A program made the translations under genes and the position numbers. 64,000 nt of DNA, from assembly GCA_026417375.1 (NCBI GenBank), contig JAOADJ010000011.1, forward strand, positions 1 through 64,000. Reading direction: 5' to 3'. The notes beneath the pieces are model-generated. The model ran no database searches and was not told where the DNA came from. It saw only the letters and a list, made by a program, of their open reading frames with translations. This document shows, piece after piece, positions 17,420-27,696 of the stretch; the first letter of the stretch is position 1, and each line of letters opens with the position of its first letter. Source of the stretch: Melioribacteraceae bacterium (GTDB taxonomy: Bacteria; Bacteroidota; Ignavibacteria; Ignavibacteriales; Melioribacteraceae).

Positions 17420-20400
17420 ATGGCAACTTTTTCAGAAAAAACACAAGAAAGTTCAAAATCTGAAATTTCCTTTAAAGAAATTTTAGAATATGCTCCAATT
17501 GGAATAATGATATTTCAACGTGATTGGATTATAAAATATGTAAATGAAAATTTTTTCCTCTTCCCGGGTGTATTAGGTGAAAATCCACAAAATGTAATTG
17601 GTCAAAGTATTTATTCAAACAGAATTTTTAATAACACTGATATTCGACCTGAACTTGAATTATTAAAAAATGGTGAACCCTTTGAAAAAGAAATTTCATC
17701 AATAAAAACTTTAAATGGTAATAAAATAACTTTATTACTTAAAGGCACACCTATAACTCTATCAAATGAACAAGCTGGTGGTATATTAATTCTTGAAGAT
17801 TTAAAATTTTCATCAACTGATTCAACAACTGATACTTTTCAATCTGATGAAAGTGAAATAATATTATCAAAAATTTCAGATTTTTATTTTATTATAAATT
17901 CAGATGGAAGATTATATAAAACTAATCTTAACGATATTAATAAATATAATTTTCTTTTTGAATCAGATAGTGTAAAGAAAGATGTAAAAATTCTAAATCA
18001 ATTAATTTTTGATGAACATATAAATGATGTGTTAACATCACAAAAAACAAAAACTATAACACTACCTTTCTTAATTGAAAACAAAGAAACAAACTTTAGT
18101 ATAACTCTAATTCCAGTTGATACAGATGAATTCAACAAAAAAATATTTGTTTTGTTTGAAGAATCTAATGGTGAATTTGAAAATAAATTTCATAAAGATG
18201 AGCTTAAAGAATTACTTACATATCAACAAATAGTTACTTCATTAGTTGGTGGTTTAATAGGTATAAATAAAAATGGTAGAATAATATTTTGGAATGAAAC
18301 GGCTTCCCAAATATTTGGACTTACTAAAAGCGAAGTATATGGTAAACCAATAAATAAAATATTTTCTCAGTTAACTGATGAATATGTAACTGAAATTAAA
18401 AAGAGAATAAATGAGCATGGTAATTGGAAAGAAGTTTTATCAATTGGTTTTGATGAAGAATCCAGTAACTATTTTGAAATTGAAGCAAGCATTTTAAATC
18501 AAGATGAAAACGAATTACTTTTCTTTATTTGCGAAAATGTAACCGAAAAGATTAAAGAAGAAAATAAATTAAAAGATTCTGAAGAAAAATTTCGAAATAT
18601 TGTTACAAACTCTCCAGATTATATTTTAACCACAAATGCACGTGGTTTTATTAGTTATGCTAATCAAAAATTTCTGGAAGCTTTTCAATTTTCATTTAAT
18701 GAATTATCAAAAATAAATTTCAGAGAATTAATTGATCCGGAGTATTTATTAAATAATTCATTCGAATTAGAAGATGCAGTAAAGTCGAAAAATAAAAACT
18801 ATGAATTGCCCTTAATAAATAAATCGGGACATAAAATTTTTGTTTTAGCAAGTATTATATCAACAACAAACAAAAATAAAGTTGTTTCATATAATTTAAT
18901 TTTAACAGATATAACCTTAAGAAAAGAATCCGAAAAAGATATGATGCTTATACGTTCAGTTTTTGAAGCATCAGTTGACGGAATAGCATTAATTCATAAA
19001 AATAAATTTGCTTTGTTAAATGATTCTTTCGTAAAAATGTTCGGTTATGAAAGTGTATCAGAGTTACTTGAATTAGAACCGATTGAATTAGTACATGAAA
19101 AAGATAAATGGAGAATATCAAATTTTATTGAATTAGCAGAAGAAGGAAGAGAATCCCCTTCAAGATATAGTTTTACGGCAATTAGAAAAGATGGTTCTAC
19201 TTTCGAAGCTGAAAATTCAGTATCATTTTATGAATTTGAATTAGATCGTTTTATTGTTTGGGTATTAAGAGATCAAACCGAAGAATTCAAAGCACGTCAG
19301 GCACTTCTTGAAAGCGAAGCTAAATATAGATCTATTACCGAAAGTATAAATGAATGTATCTGGGCAGCAGAAAAAAAGAATAATGATTTAAAAGCAGTTT
19401 TTTATACAAATGCAATTAAAAAAATTACAAGTTATGAAGCACAAGAATTTTTAGATGATGAAGAACTTTGGGGTAAAATTATTCATCCTGACGATGTTGA
19501 TATGGTAGGCGAAAAGATGGATATTCTTTATGAAGATCCAATTAGAAAAATGGAAACTCTGGAATATAGAATTATAGATAAACTTGGAAATATAATTTGG
19601 ATTGAAAACAAAATAACCTGCATTCGTGATGAAAGAGGTAAAATTCAAAAAGTTTTTGGTATTATAAGCGATATTACACTTTCCAAAAAAGCAGAAGAAG
19701 AATTAAAAAGATCAACAAAAGAATTAAAAGAACTGAATGAAACTAAAGATAGGTTTATATCAATTATATCTCACGATTTAAGAACACCTTTTAGTTCAAT
19801 AATAGGTTTTGCAGATTTAATTCTTAATGATAAATCTTTAGATGATGAAAAACGAAATCAATATATTCAGTTTATAAAGGATTCATCTAAAAGCATGTTA
19901 AGTTTAGTAAATTCTCTTTTGGATTGGACTAGACTTCAAACAGGAAGAATTAAATTCGAACCCGATAGAATAAATGCAAAGTATGTTATTGAAAAATCAT
20001 TTCAAATTTTATCAGGTGTTGCTCTTCAGAAAAATATTAATCTTATAAATGAAGTCGAAAAAGATTTTTTTATTCATGCAGATGAAAATCTTTTGTTACA
20101 AGTTTTTAATAATTTGATTTCAAATGCTATAAAGTTTACAAAACATAACGGGCATATTAAAATTTCTGCAAAATTAAATGTTGAATTAAAACAAGTAGAG
20201 TTCAATGTTATTGATGATGGAATTGGAATTAAAAAAGAAGATATTAATAAACTCTTTAAAGTTGATACAAAATTTACTACAAGCGGAACAGATGGTGAAA
20301 AGGGAAGTGGTCTTGGTTTATCTCTGGTTTATGAAATTATTAAAAAACATGGTGGTGATATCTGGGTAAATAGTGAAGTTGGAAAAGGAACACAATTTAC

Positions 20401-20803
20401 TTTTTCAATTCCTGTAGCTTCATCATATATTCTTTTAGTTGATGATAGTAAAACCGATAGATTACTTTATACTAAACTTATAAAAAGTTTAATGCCCAAT
20501 TATAGTATTCTTGAAGCAGAAAATGGAAAAAAAGCACTTGATGTTATAAAAGAAAATTTACCTGCTTTAGTTATAACCGATCATAATATGCCCGTAATGA
20601 ATGGTTATGATTTTGTCAAACAATTAAGCATAATTAAACTTAAATATAATCCACCCGTTATAGTATTAAGCGGTGATGTTAATAAAGCAGTTGAAAATGA
20701 ATATAAAGAATTTGGTGTTGATTATATTTTTGCTAAACCAGTAAATCTTGCAAAATTTAAAGATGCAATTGAAAGGTCGCTAAAAAAAGCAATCTTTAGT
20801 TGA
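17420..20803 (+). CDS. Multi-PAS hybrid histidine kinase with C-terminal receiver
   Basis: 1127 residues, no membrane segment or signal peptide, so apparently cytoplasmic. Successive PAS-type sensor segments: about 20-130 (EYAPIGIMIFQRDWIIKYVN), 140-250 (divergent), 265-375, 385-500, 505-625 and 635-750, the last with a PAC-like tail (GIISDITLSKKAEEEL). Then HisKA with H785 in ISHDLRTPF, HATPase (FNNLISNAIKFT, DDGIGIKKED, GSGLGLSLVYEI) and a receiver with D1054 in ITDHNMPVMNGYD and Lys in FAKPVN. The receiver is fused at the C-terminus and no output regulator is adjacent. The gene is transcribed alone; its 3' end overlaps the convergent dipeptidase gene by 8 bases. Confidence 0.93.
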   Translation: MATFSEKTQESSKSEISFKEILEYAPIGIMIFQRDWIIKYVNENFFLFPGVLGENPQNVIGQSIYSNRIFNNTDIRPELELLKNGEPFEKEISSIKTLNGNKITLLLKGTPITLSNEQAGGILILEDLKFSSTDSTTDTFQSDESEIILSKISDFYFIINSDGRLYKTNLNDINKYNFLFESDSVKKDVKILNQLIFDEHINDVLTSQKTKTITLPFLIENKETNFSITLIPVDTDEFNKKIFVLFEESNGEFENKFHKDELKELLTYQQIVTSLVGGLIGINKNGRIIFWNETASQIFGLTKSEVYGKPINKIFSQLTDEYVTEIKKRINEHGNWKEVLSIGFDEESSNYFEIEASILNQDENELLFFICENVTEKIKEENKLKDSEEKFRNIVTNSPDYILTTNARGFISYANQKFLEAFQFSFNELSKINFRELIDPEYLLNNSFELEDAVKSKNKNYELPLINKSGHKIFVLASIISTTNKNKVVSYNLILTDITLRKESEKDMMLIRSVFEASVDGIALIHKNKFALLNDSFVKMFGYESVSELLELEPIELVHEKDKWRISNFIELAEEGRESPSRYSFTAIRKDGSTFEAENSVSFYEFELDRFIVWVLRDQTEEFKARQALLESEAKYRSITESINECIWAAEKKNNDLKAVFYTNAIKKITSYEAQEFLDDEELWGKIIHPDDVDMVGEKMDILYEDPIRKMETLEYRIIDKLGNIIWIENKITCIRDERGKIQKVFGIISDITLSKKAEEELKRSTKELKELNETKDRFISIISHDLRTPFSSIIGFADLILNDKSLDDEKRNQYIQFIKDSSKSMLSLVNSLLDWTRLQTGRIKFEPDRINAKYVIEKSFQILSGVALQKNINLINEVEKDFFIHADENLLLQVFNNLISNAIKFTKHNGHIKISAKLNVELKQVEFNVIDDGIGIKKEDINKLFKVDTKFTTSGTDGEKGSGLGLSLVYEIIKKHGGDIWVNSEVGKGTQFTFSIPVASSYILLVDDSKTDRLLYTKLIKSLMPNYSILEAENGKKALDVIKENLPALVITDHNMPVMNGYDFVKQLSIIKLKYNPPVIVLSGDVNKAVENEYKEFGVDYIFAKPVNLAKFKDAIERSLKKAIFS

Positions 20804-21401
20804 AATCATCTTCATCAGGAATTGAAAAATTTTTCCAATCTTTAAAATCGAAATGCCACCATTCACTATCTAATTGAGTAAAACCAAATTTTAGCATTAC
20901 CTCTTTTAATAATTTTCTGTTTTCTAAAATCTTATTAGAAAATTTCAAATAATTTGGACTTGCTTTCTCTGTGAAATCATCATAATCAGTTCCGAAATCC
21001 AATTCGTTTCCATTAGAATCAACCAATGTAATATCAACAGCAGCACCACGATTATGTCTTGAACCTTTCAACGGATTTGCAACGTATCTTTCATCAGGAA
21101 TAATATTCCACATAATTTTTTGTATATGTAATGGTCGGAACCCGTCAAATATTTTTATTCTGTAGTTATATTTTTCTTTAAAATATTTATTTGCCTTCGA
21201 TAAACTATCAGCAACAACTTTTCTTAAAAAAACAATTGGTGATGAATACAATACTTTCCCGGTAAAATTATTTTTAGTTGCATAACGAACATCTTGAATA
21301 ATAGTTGAATCAATTGATTGAAGTGAAACAATTAAACTATCGTTCTGTGAATATATAATTGTGCAAAAAAATAAAATTGGAAAGAAAAACTTTTTTACCA
21401 T
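20796..21401 (-). CDS. D-alanyl-D-alanine dipeptidase (VanX/DdpX-type, peptidase M15)
   Basis: Zn dipeptidase cleaving D-Ala-D-Ala. 201 residues with a signal peptide (VKKFFFPILFFCTIIYSQ), so periplasmic or surface exposed. The metal site is complete: H116 and D123 in SRHNRGAAVDITL, catalytic E180 and H183 in EWWHFDF; R89 in FDGFRP is the substrate-orienting Arg. A periplasmic member is likely to work in peptidoglycan turnover rather than in vancomycin resistance, since no vanHA-like genes are near. It follows the debranching enzyme gene after 1 base, last in a four-gene operon. Confidence 0.88.
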   Translation of the reverse strand: MVKKFFFPILFFCTIIYSQNDSLIVSLQSIDSTIIQDVRYATKNNFTGKVLYSSPIVFLRKVVADSLSKANKYFKEKYNYRIKIFDGFRPLHIQKIMWNIIPDERYVANPLKGSRHNRGAAVDITLVDSNGNELDFGTDYDDFTEKASPNYLKFSNKILENRKLLKEVMLKFGFTQLDSEWWHFDFKDWKNFSIPDEDDFN

Positions 21402-21402
21402 A

Positions 21403-23514
21403 CTATTCCTTTAATTTAAGAACAGCACCAGAAATAGGTTCTAAAGTTAATATTCCACCGGTAACATAAAGCGTTTTAATTCCGGCTGTGTCCTTGTCAA
21501 CTAAAACTTCCCAAATTCCTTCTGGCAATGGAAAATCCAATTTTTGATTTTGATCAGCATTAAATAAAACAACAAATTTTTGATTTTTATAATTCAATAA
21601 ATAACTTAGTCCAAATTTGCTGTTTGGGTGTTCATAAAAAATTATATCTTCATAATTAGCTTTTCTAAAGGCATCAAAATTTTTCCTTAAATCAATTAAT
21701 CCTTTATAGTAATTAAACAAACCAATATTTATTTCAGCATGATTAAAATTAATGTAATTAGTTTCATTATCTTTTTCGTAGGAATTATGATCAATTCGCC
21801 CTTTGTTAGTGTCTTTGACTGAAATATTGTAAGGAATTACTTTTGAACGGGCAAATTCTTGTCCGCTATGAATCATAGTAATACCTTGTGAAGTAAATAA
21901 AAATAAAGCTGCAAGTCGATTTATTTTTTCTTGCAGAGGTGTTAAACGAACATGTTTATCTACATCTTTAATAATTTTGTGAGGGTCAACTTCTTTTGTA
22001 GCAATTCTTATAAAATCTCCGAGAGTGTAACCATCATGCGATTCAAGGTAATTAACAGAATGTTCTTTAACCAAAAATAATCCAAGAGAATCTTTTAACA
22101 GAGTTCCGTTTACATAACTTTTAATTCTTTGTGGCGAATTATTTCCATACCAATGACCGAAAATCCAACCTAAACCATTATAAGGATTTTCCCCTTTAAT
22201 TCCATTTCTAATCTGATCATTCCACGCTCCCCAATTTCTTTTTGAAAAACCTGTTGGATCATAGCCACCGCCCCATGGTTCACAAACAATAATAACATTT
22301 GGATTTATTTGACGAAGTTTAATTGATATATCTTCTACTGTTTCCCAATCAATTAATTTTCCCAAATCGAAACGAAAACCATCAATATGATATTCTTTCA
22401 TCCAATAAATTAAACTTTCAATTATTAAACGGCGTACCATTGGTCTTTCAGTTTTTAAATCATTTCCACAATAACTTTCTGCAATGTAGTTTCCCTTTTC
22501 ATCTAATCTGAAATAATATTCTTTATCAATTTGTTTAAGATTTCCTATTTCATATTCCGATAGGTGATTATAAACTACATCCATAATTACAGCAATTCCA
22601 TTTTTGTGAAATGCTTTAACCATATCTTTAAAATCTTTAATCTGTTTAGCATCTGTACCGATCCATTTTTTCCATTTGAATGTTTTCCACTCTGTACTGT
22701 AATAAGAAGCCGGAGCAAAAAATGATGCAGTCATATATCCCCAATGATTTCTTTCATATGGATTCCACGTATTAAATTTTCCTGCTAATGATTCTTTGTA
22801 TGGAATTTCACAATATCCAAATTCTTGTGATGGTAATAATTCTACTGTATTTACACCAAGTTTTTTTATGTATTCTAAACCACCTTTAATATTTGGCTCA
22901 ATCAAACCTTGATATGTTCCGGGTTTTTTCGCACCACTTGATTTATGAGCTGTCATATCTCTAATGTGCATTTCATAAATAATTAAATCTTCCCAATCTC
23001 TTTGAATCCATTTATCATTTTCCCAATCATATGGTTCATCTTTTACAACAATTGATAATCGTGGATTCATATAATCTGTAAAACTTGCATTTGCTTTTGC
23101 ATAAGGGTCAATACAAACAGGCATTAATGGATTGGTAAAATCATCACCTTTATGATAGACTTTGTAACCATAAAATTTATTGTATAAAACTTCTTCAACT
23201 TTTACTTCCCAAACACCTTGTTCATCACGAATCATAAAATATTCTTTGGGTTTTTTATCATCTACTTTTTGATATATACATACTTTTACAAGTTGAGCAG
23301 ATGGAGCAAAAATTCTAAAATATGTTTTACCATTTTCTACCCACGAACCTAATTTTTTGTCTGAATAGTATTTATCTAATTCTTTATAATGCTGATAAAA
23401 TTCAGTTGTGTCTTTATATGATTTAAACAAAAATGTGTCTCTACGGTACAAAGTTTCTCCGTTAATTAATGAAGTAATAAATAATGCCAATACTATTATC
23501 GTTTTGTTTGCCAT
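21403..23514 (-). CDS. Secreted GH13 debranching enzyme (type I pullulanase-like)
   Basis: 703 residues with an N-terminal signal peptide (KTIIVLALFITSLINGE). A CBM48-type N-terminal beta domain (about 50-160) precedes the GH13 barrel. Catalytic residues are in place: region I DVVYNH (312-317), nucleophile D383 in DGFRFDLG, acid/base E412 in VCEPWGGG and D494 in YLESHDGYTLGD. The pullulanase hallmark YNWGYDP is replaced by ERNHWGYM (255-261), so isoamylase-like or pullulanase-like activity on alpha-1,6 bonds is likely but not certain. It lies between a GH31 glucosidase and a D-Ala-D-Ala dipeptidase in a minus-strand operon and probably acts on imported or external alpha-glucan. Confidence 0.88.
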   Translation of the reverse strand: MANKTIIVLALFITSLINGETLYRRDTFLFKSYKDTTEFYQHYKELDKYYSDKKLGSWVENGKTYFRIFAPSAQLVKVCIYQKVDDKKPKEYFMIRDEQGVWEVKVEEVLYNKFYGYKVYHKGDDFTNPLMPVCIDPYAKANASFTDYMNPRLSIVVKDEPYDWENDKWIQRDWEDLIIYEMHIRDMTAHKSSGAKKPGTYQGLIEPNIKGGLEYIKKLGVNTVELLPSQEFGYCEIPYKESLAGKFNTWNPYERNHWGYMTASFFAPASYYSTEWKTFKWKKWIGTDAKQIKDFKDMVKAFHKNGIAVIMDVVYNHLSEYEIGNLKQIDKEYYFRLDEKGNYIAESYCGNDLKTERPMVRRLIIESLIYWMKEYHIDGFRFDLGKLIDWETVEDISIKLRQINPNVIIVCEPWGGGYDPTGFSKRNWGAWNDQIRNGIKGENPYNGLGWIFGHWYGNNSPQRIKSYVNGTLLKDSLGLFLVKEHSVNYLESHDGYTLGDFIRIATKEVDPHKIIKDVDKHVRLTPLQEKINRLAALFLFTSQGITMIHSGQEFARSKVIPYNISVKDTNKGRIDHNSYEKDNETNYINFNHAEINIGLFNYYKGLIDLRKNFDAFRKANYEDIIFYEHPNSKFGLSYLLNYKNQKFVVLFNADQNQKLDFPLPEGIWEVLVDKDTAGIKTLYVTGGILTLEPISGAVLKLKE

Positions 23515-23529
23515 ATTAATTCAGTTTAG

Positions 23530-25947
23530 TTAAAAATTAATGTTTATTCTGAAATCTTTTTTATCAGGTACTTTTAGTTTTAAAGTTTTATTTGAACTAT
23601 CATAATTAAAACTTATTTCTGATTTATCAATTTTATCCGATGAAATTTCTTTTGGTTTATCAGAATTTAAGAATGTAAATAAATAAGTTTTACGATTAGA
23701 ATTATAATTATCTTTTTCTTTTTTTACTTCAATTTGATAATTATTTCCTTTTAATTCAGAAGTAAAATTAGTGATTGAATATTTGCCATTTTCATAATCA
23801 TAAGAAATTCCGTCATCTTCATAAAAAGAGTATGTTGATTTTGCTGAAGGGAAAATAATTAATTCTAATTCATCAATGGTTTTTTCACCAACATAGTTCT
23901 GGACTTCTTGCATTGGAATTATTCCCCCTTCTTTAATAAAGAGAGGAATTTTATTTATTGGCACTTCTACAATTTTATATTCACCACCATTTTCAACTTT
24001 ATTATTTAACCAGTTGTACCAATTTCCTTTAGGCAGATATAATTTTTTTGTTTTATCAGTTGAATTTACAATTGGAGCTACCAATAAATTTTCACCAATC
24101 ATAAATTGATATTGAGCATCAAGATTGTAACAATTAGGATCATCTTGATAATTTAAAAACATTGCTCTCATAATTGGTAAACCAGATTTTGAGGAATTAT
24201 AAAATTCATTGTACCAAAATGGAATTAGTTTGTATCTAAGCTGAATTGCTTGTCTTACATTTTCTTCTGTAAACTCATTAAAAGCCCAGGGTTCACGTGC
24301 TTTAGTATCAATTGAAGAATGACCACGGAAGAAAGGAGTAAAAGCACCTAACTGCATCCAGCGAATATACATTTCATTGGTCGGTTCACCATTCATAAAA
24401 CCGCCAACATCTGAACCAATAAAAGGTTGACCACTTAATCCGATATTAACAGGCATAATTAAAGCTAATCTTAAATGTTCTTCAGTTGTAGCATTATCAC
24501 CGGTCCAGTTAGCTGCATATCTCTGAATGCCGGAGAAACCAGCTCTGCTTAAAATAAAATGTCTTTTGTTTGAATATTTTTTTAATCCTTCACGTGTTGC
24601 ATGTGCCATTTCTAAAGCATAAACATTTCTTATTTTTTTATGATCGGCAATAAAACCGTTATCATCAAACTGAACAATATCGGGAATATTGCCACCACCC
24701 CATGTAGCTGGTTCATTCATATCATTCCAAAATCCTTCAACTCCATCTTTAAGTAGTGAAGAAAGTTTTAAGCCCCACCATTGGCGTGTTTCTTTTTTTG
24801 TAAAATCTGGAAAGTAAGACCAACTTGGCCAGACTTCACCCTGGTAAACAACTCCATCAGGATATTTAATAAACAAATCTTTTTCTAATCCTTCTTTTGC
24901 AGCGTGATAATTTGGATCGGCTTTTACACCGGGATCAATAATTGTAATTACTTTAAATCCATTGTTCTTTAAATCTGATAATAATTTTGGTGGATCAGGA
25001 AATCTATTTTTATCCCAGGTAAAAACTCTGTATTCATCCATGTAATGAATATCAAAATAAATTACATCGCATGGAATATTTCTATTTCTAAAACCGTTTG
25101 CTATTTCTCTTACTTTTGATTCAGGGTAATAACTCCATCTGCTTTGTTGATAACCAATTGCCCACATAGGTGGTAATTCCATTCTGCCGGTTAATTTAGT
25201 GTAATCAGAAATTATTCGTTTCATTTCCGGACCATAAATGAAATAATAATCCATTTCTCCACGAGCAGCACCAAACCAATATAAACGATTATTTGCTGCA
25301 CCCATGTTAAACTGAGATTTATGTGTATTGTCAAAATAGATTCCGTAAGTTTTAAAATTTCTTATTCCCATAAAAAATGGTATTGACATGTATAATTCAT
25401 CTTTAGTTGATGTATAGGCAGGAAAGTCTGTATTCCACATTGTGTATTGGTCGCCATTTTTAATTAGGTTTTCTTTTGATTTTTCACCAAGTCCTATAAA
25501 TTTTTCATCGTTAAATAATTTTTTATGACATCTTACTTCATCAGCGTCGAAAGAAACACCAAAGCTATCTTCGTCCTGATTAATTAAATTCATTTCTTTA
25601 TCGTAAACTGAAATCCGGCAAGGATCTTTTTTAATATGAATAATTAATTCATCAGTTGATAAAATAAATTTTTCATTTTCTTCTTTGAAAGTAAAATTTG
25701 TTTTTTCCTGTTGTTTATAAATGACAGCATAAGAAGGAGCTTTGCTAAATTCATTTTGGTTTGTAAATCTGAATCGTATAATATTACTTTCTAATACATA
25801 AATATTAAACTTTGCATTTGATAGAATAAATTCTACTCTGTTTTTTTCTACTGAAAATGATTTTATTTTTCCAACGAATTCAAATTTGCCAAATATCACC
25901 GAAGTGAATATTAAAAAAACAAAAAATAGTTTTAAGAAATTTTCCAT
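23530..25947 (-). CDS. Secreted alpha-glucosidase, glycoside hydrolase family 31
   Basis: 805 residues with a signal peptide (FLKLFFVFLIFTSVIFG). The GH31 core has the nucleophile D409 in GFWNDMNEP and the acid/base D484 in WTGDNATTEEHL; FIGSDVGGF and the LPPMWAIGYQQSRWSY segment near 258 are also family signatures. A C-terminal beta-sandwich (about 670-800, with YEDDGISYDYENGKY) is typical. It probably removes terminal alpha-linked glucose from maltooligosaccharides made by the co-transcribed debranching enzyme; some GH31 members prefer xylosides, which cannot be excluded. Confidence 0.92.
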   Translation of the reverse strand: MENFLKLFFVFLIFTSVIFGKFEFVGKIKSFSVEKNRVEFILSNAKFNIYVLESNIIRFRFTNQNEFSKAPSYAVIYKQQEKTNFTFKEENEKFILSTDELIIHIKKDPCRISVYDKEMNLINQDEDSFGVSFDADEVRCHKKLFNDEKFIGLGEKSKENLIKNGDQYTMWNTDFPAYTSTKDELYMSIPFFMGIRNFKTYGIYFDNTHKSQFNMGAANNRLYWFGAARGEMDYYFIYGPEMKRIISDYTKLTGRMELPPMWAIGYQQSRWSYYPESKVREIANGFRNRNIPCDVIYFDIHYMDEYRVFTWDKNRFPDPPKLLSDLKNNGFKVITIIDPGVKADPNYHAAKEGLEKDLFIKYPDGVVYQGEVWPSWSYFPDFTKKETRQWWGLKLSSLLKDGVEGFWNDMNEPATWGGGNIPDIVQFDDNGFIADHKKIRNVYALEMAHATREGLKKYSNKRHFILSRAGFSGIQRYAANWTGDNATTEEHLRLALIMPVNIGLSGQPFIGSDVGGFMNGEPTNEMYIRWMQLGAFTPFFRGHSSIDTKAREPWAFNEFTEENVRQAIQLRYKLIPFWYNEFYNSSKSGLPIMRAMFLNYQDDPNCYNLDAQYQFMIGENLLVAPIVNSTDKTKKLYLPKGNWYNWLNNKVENGGEYKIVEVPINKIPLFIKEGGIIPMQEVQNYVGEKTIDELELIIFPSAKSTYSFYEDDGISYDYENGKYSITNFTSELKGNNYQIEVKKEKDNYNSNRKTYLFTFLNSDKPKEISSDKIDKSEISFNYDSSNKTLKLKVPDKKDFRININF

Positions 25948-25957
25948 TTTTTATCCT

Positions 25958-27226
25958 TTATTTTATTAACTCTCCGTTTTGAAATTCAAATGATGAAATA
26001 ATATTTCCATCAATGTCGTATGAAATTACTTTTCCATTGATAAGATTATTTTTATAAACAATAAAGTCAGAAATCGAACCATTTTCAAAATAATATTTGG
26101 CAATTCCATTTTTTAAATCATCAATATAATTTTCTTCGGCAATTAATTTTCCATTTTTTGAATAATATTTAGTCGTGCCATTTAATTTATCATTTGAATA
26201 ATATCTTATTGATTCAATTTCGCCGGTTGGGTAAAATGTTTTTGATTCTCCTTCTTTTATTCCGGATGAATAATTTATTTCTGAGATTTTTCTCCCAATG
26301 CTGTTGTATCTGATTGAAATACCTTCTTTAAAATTATTTTTAAATGTAACTTCTTCTGATATTGTCCCATTTTCATTAAAAAATTTCGCAGGTCCATTTA
26401 GTAAATCATTATTATAATTTAATATAGCTTTAATAAATCCGTTAGAATAATATTCTTTTATTTCACCTTTTAATTTTCCTTCTCTAAAGTGGAGAGTTTT
26501 TTTTAATGTTCCTTCATCATGAAATTCTTCAAAATCTTCTTCAACTTTATCAAATTTACCGCGAATATCGTATCGGATTCGTTTAACAATCTGACCATCA
26601 TTATAAAAATCAACAACTTTAATAGAGCCATCGGGATAGTAGAAATATGATTCGCCATCAAGTTTGTCGTTTTTATATTTTGCTTCCAATGCTATTTTAC
26701 CAAAATCATAATAAACTTTACTAATGCCTTCAAGTTTATCATCAATATAATTTCTTTCTACTTCTAATTTTCCATTTTCAAAAAATATTTTTGACAAACC
26801 ATTTAATTTCCCGTTTTTATAACTCCAAATAGCTAATAGATTGCCACTTTTATAATATGTTTTAGTGAAACCCTCTTGCAAGTTATTAACATAATTTGCT
26901 TCTGCCCAAAGTTCACCGGTTTCATAATACCATTTAGAAATTCCTTCAAGTTTACCATTGATATAATTCCACTCCATACTTTTGGTGCCATCTTCAAAAT
27001 ACCAAATAGAAATACCTTCTTCTTTACCATTTACAAAATTCCACTCTTTCCACAATTTTCCATTTTGAAAATATTCCTTGTAAACCCCATGTTTTTGATT
27101 GTTTATATAAAATCCTTCAGATTTTATTTTACCATTAGGATAATATTCTTTTCTTAATTCCTGCGAAAAAAATGGTAAAGAGAAAAAAGTAAAAAGGATG
27201 AATGTATTTAAAGATAATTTTGTCAT
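25958..27226 (-). CDS. YwqK/MORN-type repeat protein, secreted
   Basis: 422 residues: a signal peptide (LNTFILFTFFSLPFFSQE) then about 17 tandem copies of a roughly 23-residue unit of the form Y-x-x-G-x-(L/I)-x-x-E-x-x-Y-x-x-(G/D)-x-x-(E/N)-G. This is the YwqK/MORN repeat, known as a beta-hairpin repeat in surface and toxin-immunity proteins; individual function is unknown. It is first in the operon with the two glycosidases (10-base gap to the GH31 gene), so a role at the cell surface in glycan binding is a guess from context. Repeats 10-17 diverge less in length than in sequence. Confidence 0.82.
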   Translation of the reverse strand: MTKLSLNTFILFTFFSLPFFSQELRKEYYPNGKIKSEGFYINNQKHGVYKEYFQNGKLWKEWNFVNGKEEGISIWYFEDGTKSMEWNYINGKLEGISKWYYETGELWAEANYVNNLQEGFTKTYYKSGNLLAIWSYKNGKLNGLSKIFFENGKLEVERNYIDDKLEGISKVYYDFGKIALEAKYKNDKLDGESYFYYPDGSIKVVDFYNDGQIVKRIRYDIRGKFDKVEEDFEEFHDEGTLKKTLHFREGKLKGEIKEYYSNGFIKAILNYNNDLLNGPAKFFNENGTISEEVTFKNNFKEGISIRYNSIGRKISEINYSSGIKEGESKTFYPTGEIESIRYYSNDKLNGTTKYYSKNGKLIAEENYIDDLKNGIAKYYFENGSISDFIVYKNNLINGKVISYDIDGNIISSFEFQNGELIK

Positions 27227-27270
27227 ATCAAAAATAATTTTTACATAATGTAAAATGAAAAATAGTTAAG

Positions 27271-27278
27271 TAAATTTG
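27271..27278 (+). promoter_or_regulatory. Bacteroidota-type -7 element for the thioesterase gene
   Basis: Reads TAAATTTG, an exact TAnnTTTG, 19 bases before the ATG at 27298; AAAAGGG precedes the start as a Shine-Dalgarno. No -33 TTTG at the expected spacing. Confidence 0.4.
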
Positions 27279-27297
27279 AAAACAAAAAAGGGAATTT

Positions 27298-27696
27298 ATG
27301 TTTACCTCAAATATAAAAGTATATTTTTATGATGCGGATCCCGCAGGAATTATTTTTTATGCAAGCATCTTTAAATATGTACACGCTGCATATGAAGATT
27401 TTTTAAGAAGTCTTTCAACACAAAGAAATTTTTTCTTCGATCAGGATTATATACTTCCAATTATGCATGCCGAAGCAGATTTTGTAAGACCAATTAAAGT
27501 TGGTGATGAATTAAAAGTTGAATTAGTTGTAAGTATGTTAAAAAAATCATCTTTTGAAATTACTTACCGGTTTTACAGAGATAATGAATTTACAGCAATG
27601 GCTAAAACTGTTCATGTGTGTGTTTATAAAGGCAAGTTTGAAAAAATAGAGTTACCAAAAGATTTTTATGAAAAACTTAATCTTCATTTAGGTTGA
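27298..27696 (+). CDS. Hotdog-fold acyl-CoA thioesterase, probable DHNA-CoA hydrolase
   Basis: 132-residue single hotdog domain of the 4-hydroxybenzoyl-CoA thioesterase family. YDADPAGIIFYASIFKYVH at the N-terminus holds D14, the position of the catalytic Asp in the Pseudomonas enzyme. Menaquinone synthesis needs hydrolysis of 1,4-dihydroxy-2-naphthoyl-CoA between MenB and MenA, and no other gene in the neighbouring seven-gene men operon does this. The gene is convergent with menE and overlaps its 3' end by 20 bases. The assignment rests on family plus context; a tol-pal YbgC-like role is the alternative. Confidence 0.75.
   Translation: MFTSNIKVYFYDADPAGIIFYASIFKYVHAAYEDFLRSLSTQRNFFFDQDYILPIMHAEADFVRPIKVGDELKVELVVSMLKKSSFEITYRFYRDNEFTAMAKTVHVCVYKGKFEKIELPKDFYEKLNLHLG

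Noticed and set aside
20796-21401. Vancomycin-resistance gene vanX
   Set aside because: The protein has a signal peptide and no vanH, vanA-type ligase or vanRS genes are near, so a cell-wall turnover dipeptidase is more likely.
25958-27226. Tandem DNA repeat array or CRISPR in the repeat-protein gene
   Set aside because: The periodicity is at protein level (about 23 residues); the DNA units diverge and show no constant repeat with unique spacers.
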